From: Tabrizicola aquatica
GTDB taxonomy: Bacteria > Pseudomonadota > Alphaproteobacteria > Rhodobacterales > Rhodobacteraceae
Direction: 5' to 3'
Assembly: GCF_002900975.1 (NCBI RefSeq)
Contig: NZ_PJON01000001.1
Location: forward strand, 682,001 to 746,000
DNA length: 64,000 nucleotides
In this document: piece by piece, positions 13,899 through 24,706 of the stretch
How positions within the stretch are numbered: the first letter of the stretch is position 1
How the letters are laid out: each line of letters starts with the position of its first letter
Position numbers and translations under genes: made by a program
The notes under the pieces: generated by a model
Told to the model about the DNA's origin: nothing
Databases searched by the model: none
Seen by the model: only the letters and a program-made list of their open reading frames with translations

Positions 13899-13931
13899 AC
13901 CCCGCGCCCGGTGCTGCCGGACGCGGGGGTT
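13898..13931. terminator. Bidirectional hairpin between GST and CoxM-like genes
   Basis: AACCCCGCG (13898-13906) pairs with CGCGGGGGTT (13922-13931, one bulged G) around a loop that itself has CCGG repeats. It sits between convergent genes and starts within the GST stop codon. No clear U-tract, so termination strength is uncertain. Confidence 0.4.
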
Positions 13932-13934
13932 GGG

Positions 13935-14723
13935 TCAGCCTGCGGCAGCGACGGCGCGGCTGGTCAGCACCTTGACCAGGTTCGCCCGATAGGCCGGCGT
14001 GCCATGCAGGTCGGCGATCATGTGCCGGCTTTCCATCGCCAGGCCCGAGACCGCCGCCGGCGAGAAATTCGCCGACAGGGCGGCCTCGGCCTCATGCCAG
14101 CGGAAAACGCCGTCCTGCGAGGCGCCGGTCACCGCCACCCGCACGCCGCCGGCGTATTTCGCGACGAATACCCCGGTCAGGGCAAAGCGGCTGGCGGGCT
14201 GGTCGAACTTTACATAGGCGGCCTTTTCCGGGATCGGAAAGACGACGCTGGTGATGATCTCGCCATCATGGAGCGCGGTGGTGAACATGCCCTGAAAGTA
14301 GTCGTCCGCCGCGATGGTCCGGGTGTTGGTGACGATGGTCGCACCCGAGGCGAGGACGGCCGAGGGGTAGCAGGCCGCCGGGTCGTTGTTGGCAAGGCTG
14401 CCGCCGACGGTGCCCTTGTTGCGCACCGCCGGGTCGCCGATGCCGCCGGCGAGTTTGGCCAGGGCGGGGTAATGCGCCTTGGCTTCGCGCGCGACGGTGG
14501 CGTGGGGGGTGGCCGCGCCGATGTGCAGGCCGCCGTCGCCCAGGCAGACGCCCTGCATCTCGGCGATGCCGGTCAGGCTGACCAGGGTGGCCGGGGCGGC
14601 AAGGCGCTGTTTCATGGTCGGAATCAGGGTCTGCCCGCCCGAAAGCGCCTGGGCGCCCTCGTGCGAGAGGGCGGCCACGGCCTCGGCGATGGTCGAGGGT
14701 TTGACGAAGTCGAAGTTGTGCAT
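13935..14723 (-). CDS. Molybdenum hydroxylase FAD-binding subunit (CoxM-like)
   Basis: Medium, FAD-binding subunit of a xanthine oxidase/CO dehydrogenase-type enzyme, passing electrons from the iron-sulfur subunit to an acceptor. 262 residues. FAD motifs by eye: SGGQTLIP (about residue 28) and GTVGGSLANNDP (about 104). ATG 14723 has AAGGAG at 14731-14736 on the minus strand. Last gene of the operon CoxG-S-L-M, 11 nt after the large subunit. The physiological substrate is not evident. Confidence 0.92.
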   Translation of the reverse strand: MHNFDFVKPSTIAEAVAALSHEGAQALSGGQTLIPTMKQRLAAPATLVSLTGIAEMQGVCLGDGGLHIGAATPHATVAREAKAHYPALAKLAGGIGDPAVRNKGTVGGSLANNDPAACYPSAVLASGATIVTNTRTIAADDYFQGMFTTALHDGEIITSVVFPIPEKAAYVKFDQPASRFALTGVFVAKYAGGVRVAVTGASQDGVFRWHEAEAALSANFSPAAVSGLAMESRHMIADLHGTPAYRANLVKVLTSRAVAAAG

Positions 14724-14734
14724 GGTCCCTCTCC

Positions 14735-17104
14735 TTAGCCGTGCATCGCCTGCCAGACCCGCGAGGGGCTGACGGGCATGTCGATATGGGTGACATGGGT
14801 GAAGCCGCCGCGGTGCAGTGCGTCCAGCACCGCGTTGACGACGGCGGGGGGCGAGCCGATGGCCCCCGCCTCGCCGCAGCCCTTCACGCCCAGGGGGTTG
14901 TGGGTGCAGGGCGTGGCGCAGCTGTGGTCCACGCTGTAGAACGGCACGTCATCGGCGCGCGGCATGGCGTAGTCCATGAACGAGCCGGACAGAAGCTGGC
15001 CGTTTTCGTCAAAGACGCAGTTTTCCAGCATGGCCTGGCCGATGCCCTGCGCCAGCCCGCCGTGGACCTGGCCGGCGACGATCATCGGGTTGACCACATT
15101 GCCGAAGTCGTCGGCGGCGGTGAAGGAGAGGATCGTGACCTTGCCGGTGTCGGGGTCAACCTCGACCTCGCAGCCATAGGCGCCGGCGGGGTAGGTGAAG
15201 TTGGAGGGGTCGTAGAAGGCCGTCTCCTCCAGCCCCGGCTCCATGGACTCCAGCGGGTAGTTGTGCGGGACATAGGCGGCGAGGGTGATGTCGACCCAGG
15301 ATTTCTCCTTGTCGGTTCCCGCCACGGTGAATTTGCCGCCTTTCAGTTCGATGTCAGCTTCGGAGGCCTCCATCAGGTGGGCGGCGATTTTCTTGGCCTT
15401 GTTGATGATCTTGTTGGTGGCCTTGACCATGGCCGAACCGCCGACGGCCAGGCTGCGCGAGCCGTAGGTGCCCATCCCCATCGGCGAGTTCGAGGTGTCG
15501 CCGTGGACGATGTCGACCTGGGAGGCATCGATGCCGATCATCTCGGAGATGACTTGGGCGAAGGTCGTCTCGTGGCCTTGGCCGTGGCTGTGGCTGCCGG
15601 TGAAGACGGTGATCGAGCCGGTTGCGTTGACGCGGACGGTGGCGGATTCGTAAAGGCCCGCCCGGGCGCCGAGTTGGCCGACAAGGTTCGAGGGCGCGAT
15701 ACCGCAGGCCTCGATGTAATGCGCAAGGCCGAAGCCGCGGAGTTTGCCGCGGGCCTTGGACTCGGCCGCGCGGGCTTCGAACCCGGCGTGGTCGGAGAGG
15801 TCCAGCAGTTTATCCAGCGTCGCCTGATAGTTGCCGGTGTCGTAGACCACGGCGACGGGGGTCTGGTAGGGGAACTGGTCGGGCTGGATGAAGTTCTTCC
15901 GCCGGAGTTCGACGGGGCTGACCCCAAGCTCACGCGCGGCCATGTCGATCACGCGCTCTAGCTGGAAGGTCGCCTCGGGCCGGCCGGCGCCACGGTAGGC
16001 GTCGACCGGGACGGTGTTGGTGAACACGGCCTTGACGTTGGTGTAGACGAGCGGGGTCTTGTAGTTGCCGGCCAGAAGCGTGCCGTGCAGCCAGGTCGGG
16101 ATGCAGGGCGCGAAGGTGGACAGGTAGGCGCCCATGTTGGCGTAGGTTTCACAGCGCAGCGCGGTAAAGTTGTGGTCGGCGTCCAGCGCAAGCTGGATGC
16201 GGGTCAGGTGGTCGCGGCCCTGCGCGTCAGAGATGAACGCCTCGGACCGGGACGATGTCCACTTGACCGGGCGCTTCAGGATCTGGGCGGCCTTCGTCAC
16301 GAAGGCCTCTTCCGCGTAGTGGTAAATCTTCGAGCCAAAGCCGCCGCCCACATCGGGGGCCACGACGCGCAGCTTGTGTTCCGGGATCGCCAGGACGAAG
16401 GCGCCCATCAGAAGGCGGATGACGTGGGGGTTCTGGCTGGTGGTGTAAAGCGTGTGCTGGCCCGAGTGGTCCTCATAATCGCCGACGGCGACGCGGGGTT
16501 CCATCGGGTTGGCGATCAGGCGGTTGTTCACCAGGTCCAGCGTGGTGACATGGGCTGCCTTCTTGAACGCCTCGTCCACGGCGGCCTTGTTTTCCTCGAC
16601 AAAGCCCCAGTCGTAGCACAGGTTCGAGCCGATCTCGTCATGCACCAGCGGCCCGCCCTTGACGGCGGCCTTCATGTCCACGACGGCGGGAAGTTCATCA
16701 ATGTCGATCTCGACCGCTTCGGCCGCGTCGCGCGCCTGGTCCAGCGTTTCAGCCACGACAACGGCGATCGGGTCGCCGACATGGCGCACCTTGCCTTCGG
16801 CCAGGACGGGATGCTTCGGTTCCAGCATCGGCTGGCCGTCACGGCTGGTCACCTGCCAGCCGGTGGGAATCCCCCCGACGCCAGTGAAATCGGCGCTGGT
16901 GAACACCTTGACCACGCCCGGCATCGCCTCGGCGTCACGGGTGTCGATCTTGCGGATCGTGCCATGCGCGACCTGGCTGCGGATGAAATGGGCGTAAAGC
17001 TGGCCCCGGATGTTGATATCGTCGGTGTAGCGGCCCTTTCCGGTCAGGAACCGTACGTCTTCGCGCCGCTTGGTGCTGGCGCCGATGCCTCCGTCTTTCG
17101 GCAT
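14735..17104 (-). CDS. Molybdenum hydroxylase large subunit, form II CoxL type
   Basis: Molybdopterin cytosine dinucleotide-binding catalytic subunit, 789 residues. The active-site loop reads AYRGAGR (codons at 15980-16000), the signature of form II CoxL-like enzymes; authentic form I CO dehydrogenases carry AYx[24 protein letters not shown] near the C-terminus holds the conserved catalytic Glu. CO oxidation should therefore not be assumed; many form II enzymes oxidise unknown heterocycles or aldehydes. It is 20 nt downstream of the 2Fe-2S subunit gene. Confidence 0.93.
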   Translation of the reverse strand: MPKDGGIGASTKRREDVRFLTGKGRYTDDINIRGQLYAHFIRSQVAHGTIRKIDTRDAEAMPGVVKVFTSADFTGVGGIPTGWQVTSRDGQPMLEPKHPVLAEGKVRHVGDPIAVVVAETLDQARDAAEAVEIDIDELPAVVDMKAAVKGGPLVHDEIGSNLCYDWGFVEENKAAVDEAFKKAAHVTTLDLVNNRLIANPMEPRVAVGDYEDHSGQHTLYTTSQNPHVIRLLMGAFVLAIPEHKLRVVAPDVGGGFGSKIYHYAEEAFVTKAAQILKRPVKWTSSRSEAFISDAQGRDHLTRIQLALDADHNFTALRCETYANMGAYLSTFAPCIPTWLHGTLLAGNYKTPLVYTNVKAVFTNTVPVDAYRGAGRPEATFQLERVIDMAARELGVSPVELRRKNFIQPDQFPYQTPVAVVYDTGNYQATLDKLLDLSDHAGFEARAAESKARGKLRGFGLAHYIEACGIAPSNLVGQLGARAGLYESATVRVNATGSITVFTGSHSHGQGHETTFAQVISEMIGIDASQVDIVHGDTSNSPMGMGTYGSRSLAVGGSAMVKATNKIINKAKKIAAHLMEASEADIELKGGKFTVAGTDKEKSWVDITLAAYVPHNYPLESMEPGLEETAFYDPSNFTYPAGAYGCEVEVDPDTGKVTILSFTAADDFGNVVNPMIVAGQVHGGLAQGIGQAMLENCVFDENGQLLSGSFMDYAMPRADDVPFYSVDHSCATPCTHNPLGVKGCGEAGAIGSPPAVVNAVLDALHRGGFTHVTHIDMPVSPSRVWQAMHG

Positions 17105-17124
17105 GTCGTCCTCCCTTGTTCTGG

Positions 17125-17610
<486 letters not shown>

Positions 17611-17644
17611 TCCTCTCCTCCCTTGGATTTCCCTGGGTAGGGGG

Positions 17645-18169
17645 TCACCCCCCGATCATGCGTTTGAACCAGCCCTTCTTCGGGGCTGCGTCGGCCGCTT
17701 CTGCTTCGGTCGGGGCCGGCTCCTCTTCCGGGCCTTCGACCGCATCCTGGAAGCGGGTGAAGAATTCGTCGGCCAGCTTGCGGGCAAAGCCGTCGATGAT
17801 GCGGCTGCCAAGCTGGGCGATCTTGCCGCCGACCGAGGCATCGACGGTATAGGTCAGGCGGGTGCCGGCCTCGCTGGGTTCAAGCGCCATGTCGGCGCCA
17901 CCCTTGGCGAAGCCCGCGACCCCGCCCTTGCCTTCGCCCGAGATGCGCAGGGACTGGCCTTCGACGATATCGGTGATCTGCACCACGCCGGTAAAGGTGG
18001 CGCTGACCGGGCCGACCTTCTGCTTGACGACCGCCTGATAGCCTTCGGCCACCGAACCCGACAGGCTTTCGCAGCCGGGGATGCAGGCGCGCAGCACGTC
18101 GGGGTCCAGGATCGCCTGCCAGACGATGGCGGGCGGGGCGGCGATTTCGCGGCTGTCGCTCATCTGCAT
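17645..18169 (-). CDS. CoxG-like SRPBCC protein
   Basis: CO dehydrogenase subunit G family, a START/SRPBCC-fold protein often encoded with molybdenum hydroxylases; in some species it helps recruit the enzyme to the membrane. 174 residues from ATG 18169 ([20 protein letters not shown]), with AAGGGGGGAA upstream; an ATG six nt later is an alternative. The long C-terminal tail is acidic ([18 protein letters not shown]) and ends with a basic amphipathic [11 protein letters not shown], which could touch the membrane. First gene of the operon. No CoxD/E/F maturation genes are present here. Confidence 0.85.
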   Translation of the reverse strand: MQMSDSREIAAPPAIVWQAILDPDVLRACIPGCESLSGSVAEGYQAVVKQKVGPVSATFTGVVQITDIVEGQSLRISGEGKGGVAGFAKGGADMALEPSEAGTRLTYTVDASVGGKIAQLGSRIIDGFARKLADEFFTRFQDAVEGPEEEPAPTEAEAADAAPKKGWFKRMIGG

Positions 18170-18353
18170 TGGACGATTCCCCCCTTCCGTATGGGCAAGA
18201 CTATGCGAAACCGCACGCAATCCAGCAGGAATTTCGCGGGTCTTTGCTCAATTTCCTGCCAGCACCGGGGAAGGGCGCGCATCGCCGGGTGGCGGTCTTG
18301 CAGGCCGGGCGCGGGCGGCCTAATCCTTGCGGCAGATCTGCCGGAGTGTCTGG

Positions 18354-18818
18354 ATGCCTGTTTCCCGTCGTCATTTGCTGCTTCTGACTGCCGCCGCCGC
18401 CCTGTCCGCCTGCGGACGCAAGCCCGCGCCCGAGGTCAGCCGTGCGCCGATGCAGCCCGGTGCCACGCCCGAGATGATGGCGCTGGTCCGACGCTCGGCC
18501 CAGGAGCATGACATTCCGGAAAGCCTGCTGCACCGGGTGATCCAGCGCGAAAGCGGCTATAATCCAGGGGCGCGGAATGGGCCGTACTATGGGCTGATGC
18601 AGATCCTGCCGCAGACCGCGCAGACCATGGGCTATCGCGGCGCGCCCGAGGGGTTGCTGGATGCCGAGACCAACCTGCGCTATGCCGGGCGCTACTTGCG
18701 CGGGGCCTGGCTGGTGGCCGATGGCAATGAGGAAGAGGCCGTGATGTGGTATGCGCGCGGCTATTACTATGAGGCCAAGCGCAAGGGCCTGTTGGAAGAG
18801 ACCGGGCTGCGGACCTGA
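18354..18818 (+). CDS. Lytic transglycosylase SLT-domain lipoprotein
   Basis: 154 residues with a lipoprotein signal ending LSACGR (lipobox Cys at residue 21) after a Leu/Ala-rich core. The remainder is a compact SLT-type lysozyme-like domain: IPESLLHRVIQRESGYNPGA holds the catalytic Glu (in QRES), then YYGLMQILPQTAQTMG and ETNLRYAGRYL. It should cleave the glycan strands of peptidoglycan from the outer or inner membrane. ATG 18354 is used; the frame extends to 18327 without support. Monocistronic between the cox-like operon and zwf. Confidence 0.88.
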   Translation: MPVSRRHLLLLTAAAALSACGRKPAPEVSRAPMQPGATPEMMALVRRSAQEHDIPESLLHRVIQRESGYNPGARNGPYYGLMQILPQTAQTMGYRGAPEGLLDAETNLRYAGRYLRGAWLVADGNEEEAVMWYARGYYYEAKRKGLLEETGLRT

Positions 18819-18879
18819 TGGTTCCGTCCGGGGCGCGGGGATGCTAGACATGGGCGGGCGCAGGCTGTAGAAGGCCGCC

Positions 18880-18891
18880 GTTAGCGCTAAC
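18880..18891. promoter_or_regulatory. LacI-family-type operator upstream of zwf
   Basis: Perfect 12-bp palindrome GTTAGCGCTAAC with the central CG typical of LacI/GalR operators, 24 nt before the zwf ATG. In Rhodobacter sphaeroides the LacI-family regulator CceR controls the zwf-pgl-pgi region and other carbon genes; assignment of this site to a CceR homologue is inference. The position so near the start suggests repression. Confidence 0.65.
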
Positions 18892-18914
18892 ACAGCGCGT
18901 CGAGGAGGTGCCCG

Positions 18915-20366
18915 ATGGTCTCGCGTGTCATTCCGGTGGATGTGTTCGATCTGGTGATCTTCGGGGGCACCGGGGATCTGGCACGGCGGAAGATCCTGCC
19001 GGGGCTATACCGGCGCTTCCTTGCGGGGCAGATGCCCGCCGAAAGCCGCATCATCGGCGCCGCGCGGGCCGACCTGACCGATGCGGCCTGGCGCGAGCAG
19101 GTGGCCGAGGCGATTGCCGAGTTCGTCCCGAAGGACCGTCAGGACAAGGCCGCCATCGCGGGGTTCCTGGAGCGGCTGCACTACGTCGCGATCGACGCGA
19201 CGGGGACCAACGGCTGGGCGGCGCTGAAGGGGCTGATGCGCGAGAACGTGGTGCGGGCCTTCTATTTCTCGGTCGCGCCCAGCCTGTTCGGCGATCTGGC
19301 CAGCCGGTTGCACGACCACAGCATCGCCGACGCCTGGAGCCGGATCGTGGTGGAAAAGCCGTTTGGCCGGGATCTTGGATCCGCGCGCGCGTTGAACGAG
19401 GTGCTGGCGCGGCATTTCACCGAAGCGCAGATTTACCGGATCGACCATTACCTGGGCAAGGAAACGGTCCAGAACCTGATGGCGGTGCGCTTTGCCAACA
19501 TCCTGTTCGAGCCGTTGTGGAAGGCCGAATACATCGACCACGTCCAGATCACGGTGGCCGAAACCGTGGGCGTGGACGGCCGTGGCGCCTATTACGACAA
19601 GTCGGGCGCGATGCGGGACATGGTGCAGAACCACCTGATGCAGCTTCTGTGCCTGATCGCGATGGAGCCGCCCTATCACTTCGACCCCGACGCGGTGCGG
19701 GACGAAAAGCTGAAGGTGATCCGCGCGCTGAAGCCGGTGGCGGCCGAGGATATCGTGCGCGGCCAATATGGCGCGGGCGGGGGCGAGGCGGGCTATGTCG
19801 CGCATTCGGAAAACCCGGCCAGCCGGACGGAAAGCTATATCGCGCTGAAGGTCGCCATCTCGAACTGGCGCTGGCAGGGGGTGCCGTTCTACCTGCGCAC
19901 CGGCAAGCGGCTGCGCGCGCGCTCCAGCGAGATCGCCATCACCTTCCGCCAACCGCCGCATGCGATCTTTGACGATGCCAAGGGCTGGCACGAGAACGTG
20001 CTGGTCATCCGGTTGCAACCGAATGAGGGCATGAACCTGATGGTGATGATCAAGGAGCCGGGGCCGGGCGGCATGCGCCTGATGCAGGTTCCCCTCGACA
20101 TGTCCTTTGCCGCCGTCCTGGGCGACGATGCCGAGGATACGCCCGACGCCTATGAACGGCTGATCATGGACGTGATCCGCGGCAACCAGACCCTCTTCAT
20201 GCGCGGCGACGAGGTCGAGGCCGCCTGGGCCTGGACCGACCCGATCATCCAGGGCTGGGAAGCGCGGGGCGACAAGCCGCAGACCTATGACCCCGGATCC
20301 TCGGGGCCAGAGGATGCGTTGATGCTGATGCACCGCGATGGGCGGCGCTGGCGGGAGATTCGCTGA
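18915..20366 (+). CDS. zwf: Glucose-6-phosphate 1-dehydrogenase
   Basis: Oxidises glucose-6-phosphate to 6-phosphogluconolactone with NAD(P)+, first step of the oxidative pentose phosphate and Entner-Doudoroff routes. 483 residues, full length. Nucleotide-binding motif FGGTGDLARRK near the N-terminus and the active-site signature RIDHYLGKETVQN (about residues 176-188). ATG 18915 has GAGGAGG at 18902-18908. Its stop shares a base with the pgl start (TGATG). First gene of zwf-pgl-pgi. Confidence 0.97.
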   Translation: MVSRVIPVDVFDLVIFGGTGDLARRKILPGLYRRFLAGQMPAESRIIGAARADLTDAAWREQVAEAIAEFVPKDRQDKAAIAGFLERLHYVAIDATGTNGWAALKGLMRENVVRAFYFSVAPSLFGDLASRLHDHSIADAWSRIVVEKPFGRDLGSARALNEVLARHFTEAQIYRIDHYLGKETVQNLMAVRFANILFEPLWKAEYIDHVQITVAETVGVDGRGAYYDKSGAMRDMVQNHLMQLLCLIAMEPPYHFDPDAVRDEKLKVIRALKPVAAEDIVRGQYGAGGGEAGYVAHSENPASRTESYIALKVAISNWRWQGVPFYLRTGKRLRARSSEIAITFRQPPHAIFDDAKGWHENVLVIRLQPNEGMNLMVMIKEPGPGGMRLMQVPLDMSFAAVLGDDAEDTPDAYERLIMDVIRGNQTLFMRGDEVEAAWAWTDPIIQGWEARGDKPQTYDPGSSGPEDALMLMHRDGRRWREIR

Positions 20367-21037
20367 TGCAGCTGGAAACCTATCCCGACCGGGAAATGCT
20401 GATGCTGGGCCTGGCGAACAAGATCGCCGGGCAGTTGGCCGATTTCCTGCGCCGGGATGGCAAGGCCACGCTGTCAGTGCCGGGCGGGACGACGCCGGGG
20501 CCGATCTTCGACACGCTGTCGGGGGTGGATATCGACTGGGCCACTGTCGCGGTGGTGCTGAATGACGAACGCTGGGTGCCCGAAACCTCGGACCGGTCGA
20601 ACACGCGGCTCTTGCGCGAAAGGCTGATCCGGGGCCGGGCGGCACAGGCGCGGCTGATCCCGCTTTATGCCCCCGCCGAGACGCCGGAGGAGATGCTGCC
20701 GGCGCTGGAGGATGGGCTGCGGCCGCATCTGCCGATCTCGGTCCTGCTTTTGGGCATGGGGGCGGACATGCATACCGCAAGCCTGTTTCCCGGTGCCGAC
20801 CGTCTGGCCGAGGCGCTGGCGCCGAATGCGCCGCTGCTTCTGCCGATGCGGGCCGAGGCGGCGGGCGAGCCGCGCGTGACCCTGACCGCGCCGGTCCTGC
20901 GCGGGGCCTTCAACACGCATATCCTGATCACCGGGGTCGAGAAGCGCGCCGCGCTGGAGCGCGCCATGACCCTGACCCCCGAGGAAGCGCCGGTGCGCGT
21001 GGTCCTTGATACGGCAACTGTGCATTGGGCGGAATGA
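20366..21037 (+). CDS. pgl: 6-phosphogluconolactonase
   Basis: Hydrolyses the lactone made by Zwf. 223 residues, DevB/Pgl type (sugar isomerase fold). Visible motifs: [30 protein letters not shown] and [18 protein letters not shown]. The last usually reads [14 protein letters not shown], so Gly is replaced by Met in the DGH position here (ADMHTAS), a mild deviation. Coupled to zwf by TGATG and 1 nt from pgi. Confidence 0.94.
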   Translation: MQLETYPDREMLMLGLANKIAGQLADFLRRDGKATLSVPGGTTPGPIFDTLSGVDIDWATVAVVLNDERWVPETSDRSNTRLLRERLIRGRAAQARLIPLYAPAETPEEMLPALEDGLRPHLPISVLLLGMGADMHTASLFPGADRLAEALAPNAPLLLPMRAEAAGEPRVTLTAPVLRGAFNTHILITGVEKRAALERAMTLTPEEAPVRVVLDTATVHWAE

Positions 21038-21038
21038 C

Positions 21039-22637
21039 ATGACGAAATGGGCTGAGTTGCAGCGGCTGCACGACCTGAACAAGGGTCGGCATATCCTTGA
21101 TCTCTTTGACGAAAGCCGCGCGGCGGAGTTCTCGGTCCAGGCGGACGGGATGCTGTTCGACTATGCCAAGACCAACATCGACGCGGCGACGCGCGATGCG
21201 CTGGTGCGGCTGGCCGAAGTCTCGGGCGTGGCGGAAAAGCGCGCGGCGATGTTCGGCGGCCAGAAGATCAACGACACCGAGGGGCGCGCGGTCCTGCATG
21301 TTGCGCTGCGCGCCGGGGATGGCGCGGTGATCCCGGTCGATGGCCAGGACGTGCTGCCCGAGGTGCGCCGCATCCGCGCGACCTGCGCCGCCTTTGCCCG
21401 CGACGTTCGCGACGGTGTCTTTACCGGGCAGGGCGGCCGGATCACCGATGTCGTCAATATCGGGATCGGCGGGTCGGATCTTGGCCCGGCAATGGCCTAT
21501 CTGGCGCTGGCGCCCTATGCCGACGGGCCGCGCTGTCATTTCGTCTCGAACGTGGACGGGGCGCATATCGCCGACACGCTGAAGGGGCTGAACCCGGAAA
21601 CGACGCTGGTGATCGTCGCCTCCAAGACCTTTACCACCATCGAAACCATGACCAACGCCGACACCGCGCGGCGCTGGATGGCGGAAAAGGTGGCGAACCC
21701 CGCGGCGCAGTTCGCGGCCGTGTCCACCGCCGGTGACAAGACCGCCGCATATGGCATTGATCCTGCACGGGTTTTCGGATTCGAGGATTGGGTCGGCGGT
21801 CGCTATTCGATGTGGGGGCCAATCGGCCTTGCGCTGATGATCGCCGTGGGGCCCGAGCGGTTTGACGAATTCCTGGCCGGTGGCCGGGCGATGGATGCGC
21901 ATTTCCTCGGCACGCCCTTTGCCCGCAACATGCCGGTGCTGCTCGCGCTGGTCGGCATCTGGCACAACCAGTTGTGCGGCTATGCGACGCGGGCGGTTTT
22001 GCCGTATGATCAACGGCTTGCGCGGCTTCCTGCATATTTGCAGCAGCTGGAGATGGAAAGCAACGGCAAGCGCGTGGCGGTGGACGGGTCGGACCTGGAA
22101 ACCCACTCTGGCCCCGTGGTCTGGGGAGAGCCGGGGACCAACGGCCAGCACGCCTTTTACCAGCTGATCCATCAGGGCACGCGGGTGGTGCCATGCGAAT
22201 TCCTGGTTGCCCGGCGCGGGCATGAGCCTGATCTGGCGCATCAGCATCTTTTGCTGGTGTCGAACTGCCTGGCCCAGGCCGAGGCGCTGCTGCGCGGGCG
22301 GTCCCTGGACGAGGCGCGGTCGATCATGTCGAAGAAGGGGGCCACCGGGGCCGAGTTGGAGCGTCAGGCGCGGCATCGGGTGTTCCCGGGCAACCGGCCC
22401 TCCACCGTGCTGGCCTATGACCAACTGACCCCCTTCGTGCTGGGCCAGATCATCGCGCTTTATGAGCATCGGGTGTTCGTGGAGGGCGTGATCCTGGGCG
22501 TGAACTCCTACGATCAGTGGGGGGTGGAGTTGGGCAAGGAACTGGCGCTGGCCCTGCAGCCGGTGCTGGAAGGTACGGCGGGGGTCGAGGGCAAGGACGG
22601 CTCTACCGCCGCTTTGGTCGGGTTCCTGCGGGGCTAG
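21039..22637 (+). CDS. pgi: Glucose-6-phosphate isomerase
   Basis: Interconverts glucose-6-phosphate and fructose-6-phosphate. 532 residues from ATG 21039 ([10 protein letters not shown]), one nt after the pgl stop; an upstream in-frame start inside pgl is less likely. Motifs: [34 protein letters not shown], and the C-terminal [14 protein letters not shown]. Last gene of the operon. Its stop TAG shares CTAG with the stop of the convergent glycosyltransferase-like gene. Confidence 0.97.
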   Translation: MTKWAELQRLHDLNKGRHILDLFDESRAAEFSVQADGMLFDYAKTNIDAATRDALVRLAEVSGVAEKRAAMFGGQKINDTEGRAVLHVALRAGDGAVIPVDGQDVLPEVRRIRATCAAFARDVRDGVFTGQGGRITDVVNIGIGGSDLGPAMAYLALAPYADGPRCHFVSNVDGAHIADTLKGLNPETTLVIVASKTFTTIETMTNADTARRWMAEKVANPAAQFAAVSTAGDKTAAYGIDPARVFGFEDWVGGRYSMWGPIGLALMIAVGPERFDEFLAGGRAMDAHFLGTPFARNMPVLLALVGIWHNQLCGYATRAVLPYDQRLARLPAYLQQLEMESNGKRVAVDGSDLETHSGPVVWGEPGTNGQHAFYQLIHQGTRVVPCEFLVARRGHEPDLAHQHLLLVSNCLAQAEALLRGRSLDEARSIMSKKGATGAELERQARHRVFPGNRPSTVLAYDQLTPFVLGQIIALYEHRVFVEGVILGVNSYDQWGVELGKELALALQPVLEGTAGVEGKDGSTAALVGFLRG

Positions 22638-23809
22638 GTCAGGGCCTGCGCTTCCTTGGCCAGGATGTGGGCCAGGGGGGCCAGGGGATCGGCTGGATGG
22701 CTGGCGCGCAGGTTGCGGGCAAGGTCGCAGGCGCGGTTGGTTAGTCTTACGTCCGAATAGGCGGCGCTGATCCGGTCGGCAAGGTCGGGGTCGCCGCGCA
22801 TGGCGTGGGTCAGGATGCCCGCGTCTGCGGCCTTGCGGGCGTTGAAAAGCTGCTCCAGGTGCTGCGGCACACCGAACTGCGCCACCCCGGCCAGCGCGGC
22901 AAGGCAGGTCGTGCCGTGCGGGGCGGCATGGACGATCAGGCGGGCATATTGCGCAATCTCGTCGGCGCTGGCGGGGCGGTCCAGAACCTCCATCCCCGAG
23001 GCGGCAAGGCGGTCACGGACCTCGGGCGCGGCGCTGGGGATGTAGCCCCGGCGTGGCTGGGGCAGGGCGGCCAAGGCTGCGACAAGGGCGGGGTCGGTCA
23101 GCTCGGCCGTGGAGAAGTAGACGAAGATGCCGTCGTCGCTGGCCAGATCGCGTGAGGCCGGGACCAGCGGCGGAATGCGGTCGTGGGCGGGGCGGGCGTA
23201 GGGGTCAAGGAAGCCGAAGGTGGTGGCCAGCGGCCGGTCCACGTCATAAAGCGCGGTCAGGCGGGGCAGGGGCGACAGGTCGGGGTCTTGGTTCAGCGTG
23301 GCGCAGGTCGCATCCTCGGCATGGGTCACGCGGCTGAAGTCGGGCAGATGCACCGGAAAACGGTCCAGGCCCGCAGGGGGCGAGGTATATCCGGTGCCAA
23401 GGGTGACGATACGGATCGCCCAGCCCTCATCTCGCAAGGCGAGGGCGGCGCGGACGGCAAGCGGGGCGAAATCGGCGATCAGAAGCGAGACGTCGTGTTC
23501 GACGATCAGGCTGCGCCAGAAGGCAAGGCCGCGGGCGACCTTGTGCGGGTCGGCCAGCCCGATCTGGGCCAGCACATCGCCCCAGGTCGCGCCGCCGAGA
23601 AGGCCAAGCGGGTGGACCATGTCCCGGGGTCGCGCAAGGAGCGGGGCCTTGACGATCGGATCGGCGAGACCCGCCAACTCATCGGCATAGATCAGGCGGC
23701 CCAGGGCGGCGAGGCACGGCATGCCCGGTGGCAGCGCGCGGGCGGCGGCGGCCAGCGTTGTGACATGACCACGCCCGCCGCCCGCCTCGTTCGCCAGAAG
23801 CGCCTGCAT
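22634..23809 (-). CDS. Glycosyltransferase-like (GT-B, GT1-type) protein
   Basis: 391 residues resembling the GT1/MurG-type GT-B fold: an N-terminal Gly-rich loop ([13 protein letters not shown]) and a C-terminal nucleotide-sugar-site-like segment ([20 protein letters not shown]). Donor and acceptor unknown. The ATG at 23809 overlaps the stop of the upstream secreted protein gene (ATGA), so the pair is coupled. It is convergent with pgi, overlapping by 4 nt. Confidence 0.65.
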   Translation of the reverse strand: MQALLANEAGGGRGHVTTLAAAARALPPGMPCLAALGRLIYADELAGLADPIVKAPLLARPRDMVHPLGLLGGATWGDVLAQIGLADPHKVARGLAFWRSLIVEHDVSLLIADFAPLAVRAALALRDEGWAIRIVTLGTGYTSPPAGLDRFPVHLPDFSRVTHAEDATCATLNQDPDLSPLPRLTALYDVDRPLATTFGFLDPYARPAHDRIPPLVPASRDLASDDGIFVYFSTAELTDPALVAALAALPQPRRGYIPSAAPEVRDRLAASGMEVLDRPASADEIAQYARLIVHAAPHGTTCLAALAGVAQFGVPQHLEQLFNARKAADAGILTHAMRGDPDLADRISAAYSDVRLTNRACDLARNLRASHPADPLAPLAHILAKEAQALT

Positions 23810-24159
23810 CAGCCGGTGGCGCCGCCGTCGTCGTCATCATCGTCGTCGTCATCGCCAATCGATGCCATGCCGTCGCCGCCTTCGCCCGGTGTGACATCGG
23901 TGGCCATGGCACCGTATTTCGCCTTGGCCCAGGCCAGCGCCTTGGCGCGGTTGAAAAGGATGGCGCGGGTCAGCCCGTCCTCGCCGATCTGGTGGACGAA
24001 GGTCTGGCCGTCATGCCGGACGACCAGGACCGGGACATAGGTGCCGTCGATCAGCTGGTTCGTGCGCTTTACCGTCAGCGCCGAGGCGCCGTAGGCGGTG
24101 GAGAGGACCAGCACGCCGACAAGAAAGCTGCGGGTCAGGAGGGACGGGGGAGGGGACAT
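23809..24159 (-). CDS. Secreted/anchored hypothetical protein with Asp9 tail
   Basis: Not a family I recognise. 116 residues from ATG 24159 (MSPPPSLLTR), with AGAGG seven nt upstream; a TTG two codons earlier is possible. A hydrophobic N-terminal segment (SFLVGVLVLSTAYGASA) looks like a signal peptide or anchor, then a short beta-rich region. The C-terminus contains nine consecutive Asp, written by GAC/GAT triplets at 23827-23853, which could bind Ca2+ or cations, or vary by slippage. Translationally coupled to the glycosyltransferase-like gene. Confidence 0.65.
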   Translation of the reverse strand: MSPPPSLLTRSFLVGVLVLSTAYGASALTVKRTNQLIDGTYVPVLVVRHDGQTFVHQIGEDGLTRAILFNRAKALAWAKAKYGAMATDVTPGEGGDGMASIGDDDDDDDDDGGATG

Positions 24160-24296
24160 CTGCAAGCCTCTGGAATGTTTGCAACCAGGGGCGTGTTGCC
24201 CCCTTCGTCGGTCCTAGCGCAGGGGGCCTTCGGGGCGCATACCCCATACGGGTGAGAGGTCGGGTTTCCCCGACCCCCAAAGGTGCTTCAGCCGCC

Positions 24297-24650
24297 TTAC
24301 TTGAGGGCGGCGGTGACGATGACCTCGACCTTGTAGTCGGGGGTGGCCAGCTTCGCCTCGCCGGTGGCGCGGGCCGGGGTGTGGCCCTGCGGGACCCACT
24401 GGTCCCAGACCGAGTTCATCTCGGCGAAGGTGGCCATGTCGGCCAGCCAGATCTGCGCCGACAGGATGCGGGTCTTGTCGATGCCGGCGGCGGCAAGGAT
24501 GCGGTCGACCTCGGCCAGGCACTGGCGGGTCTGCTCGGCCACGCCGGCACCGGGCTGGCCGACCTGACCGGCAACCCAGAGGATGCCGTTGAAGGCTACG
24601 GCCTCGGACATGCGGGGGCCGGTGCCGTAGCGGGTGATGTCGCTGTTCAT
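24297..24650 (-). CDS. RidA/YjgF family protein
   Basis: 117-residue member of the RidA family, trimeric enamine/imine deaminases that clear reactive 2-aminoacrylate-type intermediates. Motifs: FNGILWVAGQVG near residue 20, then LAEVDRILAAAGIDKTRILS. The usual C-terminal RxxVGV(x)xLP is replaced by RATGEAKLATPDYKVEVIV, so Arg in ARATGEA is the probable substrate-binding Arg. ATG 24650 lies inside a larger open frame. A weak GGTCGGG/CCCGACC stem (24258-24275) lies downstream without a U-run. Confidence 0.85.
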   Translation of the reverse strand: MNSDITRYGTGPRMSEAVAFNGILWVAGQVGQPGAGVAEQTRQCLAEVDRILAAAGIDKTRILSAQIWLADMATFAEMNSVWDQWVPQGHTPARATGEAKLATPDYKVEVIVTAALK

Positions 24651-24706
24651 GGGGATGCTCCGTTGTTGCTGCTTGCCGATTAGCCGGTCGCAGGGCCGAA
24701 CGGAAG

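Noticed and set aside
14735-17104. Authentic CO dehydrogenase (form I CoxL)
   Set aside because: Active site AYRGAGR lacks the Cys of AYxCSFR.
24258-24275. Terminator after ridA
   Set aside because: 7-bp stem but no U-run on either strand.
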